A stretch of 22,258 nt of DNA, taken from positions 1 to 22,258 of the forward strand of contig JAEEYY010000094.1 of assembly GCA_016288355.1 (NCBI GenBank), given 5' to 3'. The notes under the pieces were generated by a model. That model saw only the letters and a list, made by a program, of their open reading frames with translations, was not told the DNA's origin and searched no databases. This document shows positions 19,947 through 22,258 of this stretch, piece by piece. This DNA comes from Synergistes sp. (lineage in GTDB: Bacteria; Synergistota; Synergistia; Synergistales; Synergistaceae). Position 1 is the first letter of the stretch. Each line of letters starts with the position of its first letter. The translations under genes were made by a program, and so were the position numbers.

Positions 19947-22013
19947 ATGCAGGGCATCGACTTGAGTACAGTGCGCAATATAGGAATAGCTGCGCATATA
20001 GATGCAGGAAAAACTACGACGACAGAGCGCATTCTGTTCTATACGGGACGCAAGCACAAACTTGGGGAGACCCATGAAGGTGCAGCCACGATGGACTGGA
20101 TGGAACAGGAGCGCGAGCGTGGTATCACTATCACGTCGGCGGCTACTACCTGCTTCTGGGGCGATTGCCTTATCAATATAATTGATACACCCGGACACGT
20201 GGACTTTACGGTCGAGGTGGAGCGTTCCATGCGCGTCCTCGACGGAGCCGTATCTGTATTTTGTGCAGTCGGCGGGGTCGAGCCTCAGTCAGAGACAGTC
20301 TGGCGTCAGGCTGATAAATACGGTGTCCCGAGGATAGCTTTCGTCAACAAAATGGACAGAGTCGGCGCCGATTTTTCGGCTGTCGTGGAACAGATGAGGA
20401 AACGCCTTGGCGCAAAAGCTGTGCCTATCCAGATACCTATCGGTGTAGAAGACGGTTTTGCCGGCATGGTGGATCTGGTAAACCGCAAAGCCGTTATTTA
20501 TGACGATACGCTGGGGACCGAATTCCATACGGCCGATATTCCCCCTCAGCTTGAGGAGGAAGCCGAGCTGGCACGCATGGAAATGCTCGAGATGCTTGCG
20601 GACTGCGACGACGAACTGATGGAGCTCTACCTTGAAGGCTCCGAGGTGCCTGTCGAGCTGATCAGGAAAGTGATCAGAAAAGCGACGATAAAGCTTGAGA
20701 TAGTCCCGGTCCTCTGTGGTTCCGCATTCAAGAACAAAGGAGTCCAGCCTCTTCTCGACGCAGTCGTAGCCTATCTGCCCAGCCCGCTTGACATGCCGCA
20801 TATCACAGCTGTGGATCCGGACGACGTCTCGAAGGAAATAGAGGTCAGACCCTCAGCTGACGAGCCGTTTGCCGCTCTTGCCTTTAAGATAATGGTCGAC
20901 CCGTTTGTCGGCAGGCTCGCTTTCTGCCGCATATATTCGGGCCGTATCGAAAGCGGTATGTCCATATACAATTCAAATACGCGCCGCAACGAGCGTGTCG
21001 GCCGCATCCTCCGCATGCATGCCAATAAGCGTGAGGAGATGGACGGCGCCCAGGCAGGCCTGATAGTCGCAATACCCGGGCTTAAGCAGGTACGTACCGG
21101 CGATACGCTCTGTTCGGAAAAGAACCCTGTTCTGCTCGAAAATCTTACTTTCCCCGAACCGGTCATATCTCTTTCCGTAGAGCCGATGAGCAAAGCCGAC
21201 CAGATAAAGCTTGCCAAGGGGCTTGAGGCTCTCTCCGAAGAAGATCCGACGTTCCGTGTTTCGGTGAACGAAGACACAGGGCAGACTCTTATAAGCGGCA
21301 TGGGCGAACTTCATTTGGAGATAATAGTGGATCGTCTTCGCCGTGAGTTCAACGTTGAAGTAAAGGTTGGCCGTCCTCAGGTCGCTTACCGTGAAGCTAT
21401 ACGCAAACCGGCGCGCGCCCAGGGCAAATTCGTCAGGCAGTCGGGCGGTAAAGGACAGTACGGCGATGTTGTGCTGGAGATCGAGCCGCTTGCAGGCGGA
21501 AACGGTTTTGAGTGGGAGGACAAAATTGTCGGCGGAGCGGTGCCTAAAGAATATATACCTGCCGCACAGAAGGGCGTTGAAGATGCGCTCAACAACGGAG
21601 TCCTTGGCGGATATCCGGTAATAGGCATCAAGGTCGCTATCGTCGACGGAAGCTACCATGAAGTGGACAGCTCCGAAATGGCTTTCCGCATAGCCGGTTC
21701 AATGGCGCTCAAAGAAGCTCTCAGAAAGGCTGATCCTGTGCTTATGGAGCCGGTAATGAGCGTAGAGGTGGTAGTTCCCGAAGAGTACATGGGCGATGTG
21801 ATAGGAGACCTTTCATCACGCCGCGGCAGGGTGTCCGAGATGGGAGTGCGGGCAAACGCGAGAATAGTCAAGGCATTTGTACCGCTTGCATCCATGTTCG
21901 GATATGCAACGGACCTGAGGAGCAAGACCTCGGGACGCGCTTCATACACGATGAGCTTCGACCACTACGAGGAAGTTCCGAACAGTGTGGCCGAAGAACT
22001 GCTTAAACACTGA
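19947..22013 (+). CDS. fusA: Translation elongation factor G
   Basis: GTPase that drives translocation of tRNA and mRNA on the ribosome. G1 AHIDAGKTT near residue 15, switch I region RERGITITSAATT, G3 DTPGHVDF, G4 NKMD. Domain II follows (FAALAFKIMVDPFVGRLAF), then domain III (GMGELHLEIIVDRL), domain IV (KFVRQSGGKGQYGDV, with the Gly-rich tip loop) and domain V with MGDVIGDLSSRRGRV. 688 residues from the ATG at 19947, close to the usual 690-700. The frame is open to a TTG at 19932, but GGTGGTG (19934-19940) is correctly placed for the ATG and the protein then begins as usual. It is the single-copy type beside rpsG and tuf, so the canonical translocase rather than a paralogue. Confidence 0.97.
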   Translation: MQGIDLSTVRNIGIAAHIDAGKTTTTERILFYTGRKHKLGETHEGAATMDWMEQERERGITITSAATTCFWGDCLINIIDTPGHVDFTVEVERSMRVLDGAVSVFCAVGGVEPQSETVWRQADKYGVPRIAFVNKMDRVGADFSAVVEQMRKRLGAKAVPIQIPIGVEDGFAGMVDLVNRKAVIYDDTLGTEFHTADIPPQLEEEAELARMEMLEMLADCDDELMELYLEGSEVPVELIRKVIRKATIKLEIVPVLCGSAFKNKGVQPLLDAVVAYLPSPLDMPHITAVDPDDVSKEIEVRPSADEPFAALAFKIMVDPFVGRLAFCRIYSGRIESGMSIYNSNTRRNERVGRILRMHANKREEMDGAQAGLIVAIPGLKQVRTGDTLCSEKNPVLLENLTFPEPVISLSVEPMSKADQIKLAKGLEALSEEDPTFRVSVNEDTGQTLISGMGELHLEIIVDRLRREFNVEVKVGRPQVAYREAIRKPARAQGKFVRQSGGKGQYGDVVLEIEPLAGGNGFEWEDKIVGGAVPKEYIPAAQKGVEDALNNGVLGGYPVIGIKVAIVDGSYHEVDSSEMAFRIAGSMALKEALRKADPVLMEPVMSVEVVVPEEYMGDVIGDLSSRRGRVSEMGVRANARIVKAFVPLASMFGYATDLRSKTSGRASYTMSFDHYEEVPNSVAEELLKH

Positions 22014-22042
22014 CAGGTTTTACCTTAAGGAGGTTGGGAATA

Positions 22043-22258
22043 ATGGCAAAAGAGAAATACGTACGCAGCAAACCGCATCTGAACATCGGTACGATCGGAC
22101 ATATCGACCACGGTAAGACGACGCTGACAGCTGCGATCACCAAGACGCTGGCCCGCCACGGCGGAGCTGACTTCACGCCGTTCGACATGATCGACAAGGC
22201 GCCTGAAGAGAGAGAGCGCGGCATCACCATCAACATCGCGCACGTAGAATACCAGACG
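22043..22258 (+). CDS. tuf: Translation elongation factor Tu (5' part)
   Basis: The first 72 codons of EF-Tu, which delivers aminoacyl-tRNA to the ribosome; the gene is cut by the right window edge. MAKEKYVRSKPHLNIGTIGH begins the protein, G1 is GHIDHGKT, and the switch I block APEERERGITINIAHVEYQT is intact. ATG with AAGGAGG (22028-22034) about 8 bases before and only 29 bases after the fusA stop, so it belongs to the same str operon. No separate promoter is seen in the spacer, though one could lie within fusA. Confidence 0.98.
   Translation, partial: MAKEKYVRSKPHLNIGTIGHIDHGKTTLTAAITKTLARHGGADFTPFDMIDKAPEERERGITINIAHVEYQT

Overview
The window is bacterial chromosome of roughly 55 percent GC with tightly packed genes. 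It centres on the RNA polymerase β/β' genes and the start of the str operon. The order rpoB, rpoC, L7Ae-like gene, rpsL, rpsG, fusA, tuf is a Gram-positive-like arrangement. The very long RpoC (1695 residues), the 480-residue ProRS of the archaeal/eukaryal type and the overall protein character suggest Synergistota (a Synergistes/Cloacibacillus-like anaerobe). That placement is inference from gene content and protein resemblance; no search was run.

Left part (1-6950): a 3' gene fragment that I do not recognise, and convergent to it a minus-strand pair consisting of a YerC/TrpR-type regulator and a short-chain-dehydrogenase-like protein that has lost its catalytic motifs. Next come proS on the plus strand, a stand-alone D12-class DNA adenine methyltransferase, and convergent to that mnmE (tRNA U34 modification). 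An aminotransferase gene follows on the minus strand. Its frame continues to a natural end and terminator but is interrupted by two in-frame stops (UAG and UGA, seven codons apart).

Middle (7122-9620): a close-packed plus-strand operon of a YhaM-like OB-fold/HD phosphohydrolase, an RluA-type pseudouridine synthase and a Cys-rich DUF1847 protein. Both junctions read TAAATG, so stop and start codons abut.

Right part (9621-22258): a 268-base regulatory region leads into rpoB and rpoC, followed by a second promoter and then the L7Ae-like gene, rpsL, rpsG, fusA and tuf (cut by the window edge). There is no rplJ/rplL in front of rpoB.

Most notable signals: (1) at two places, before rpoB and before the L7Ae-like gene, a terminator-like hairpin carries the TTGACA box of the next promoter in its loop or 3' arm, with the -10 box directly after the hairpin; (2) an upstream promoter before rpoB would make an about 80-nt two-hairpin RNA ending at the first of these terminators; (3) the rpoB Shine-Dalgarno lies inside a small hairpin; (4) RpoC carries a tandem-repeat expansion in its N-terminal clamp region and a 340-residue insertion before its conserved C-terminus, both apparently built from short repeated modules; (5) the doubly interrupted aminotransferase. 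Together the genes serve transcription, translation and RNA modification. No CRISPR array, insertion sequence, tRNA or rRNA gene was seen.
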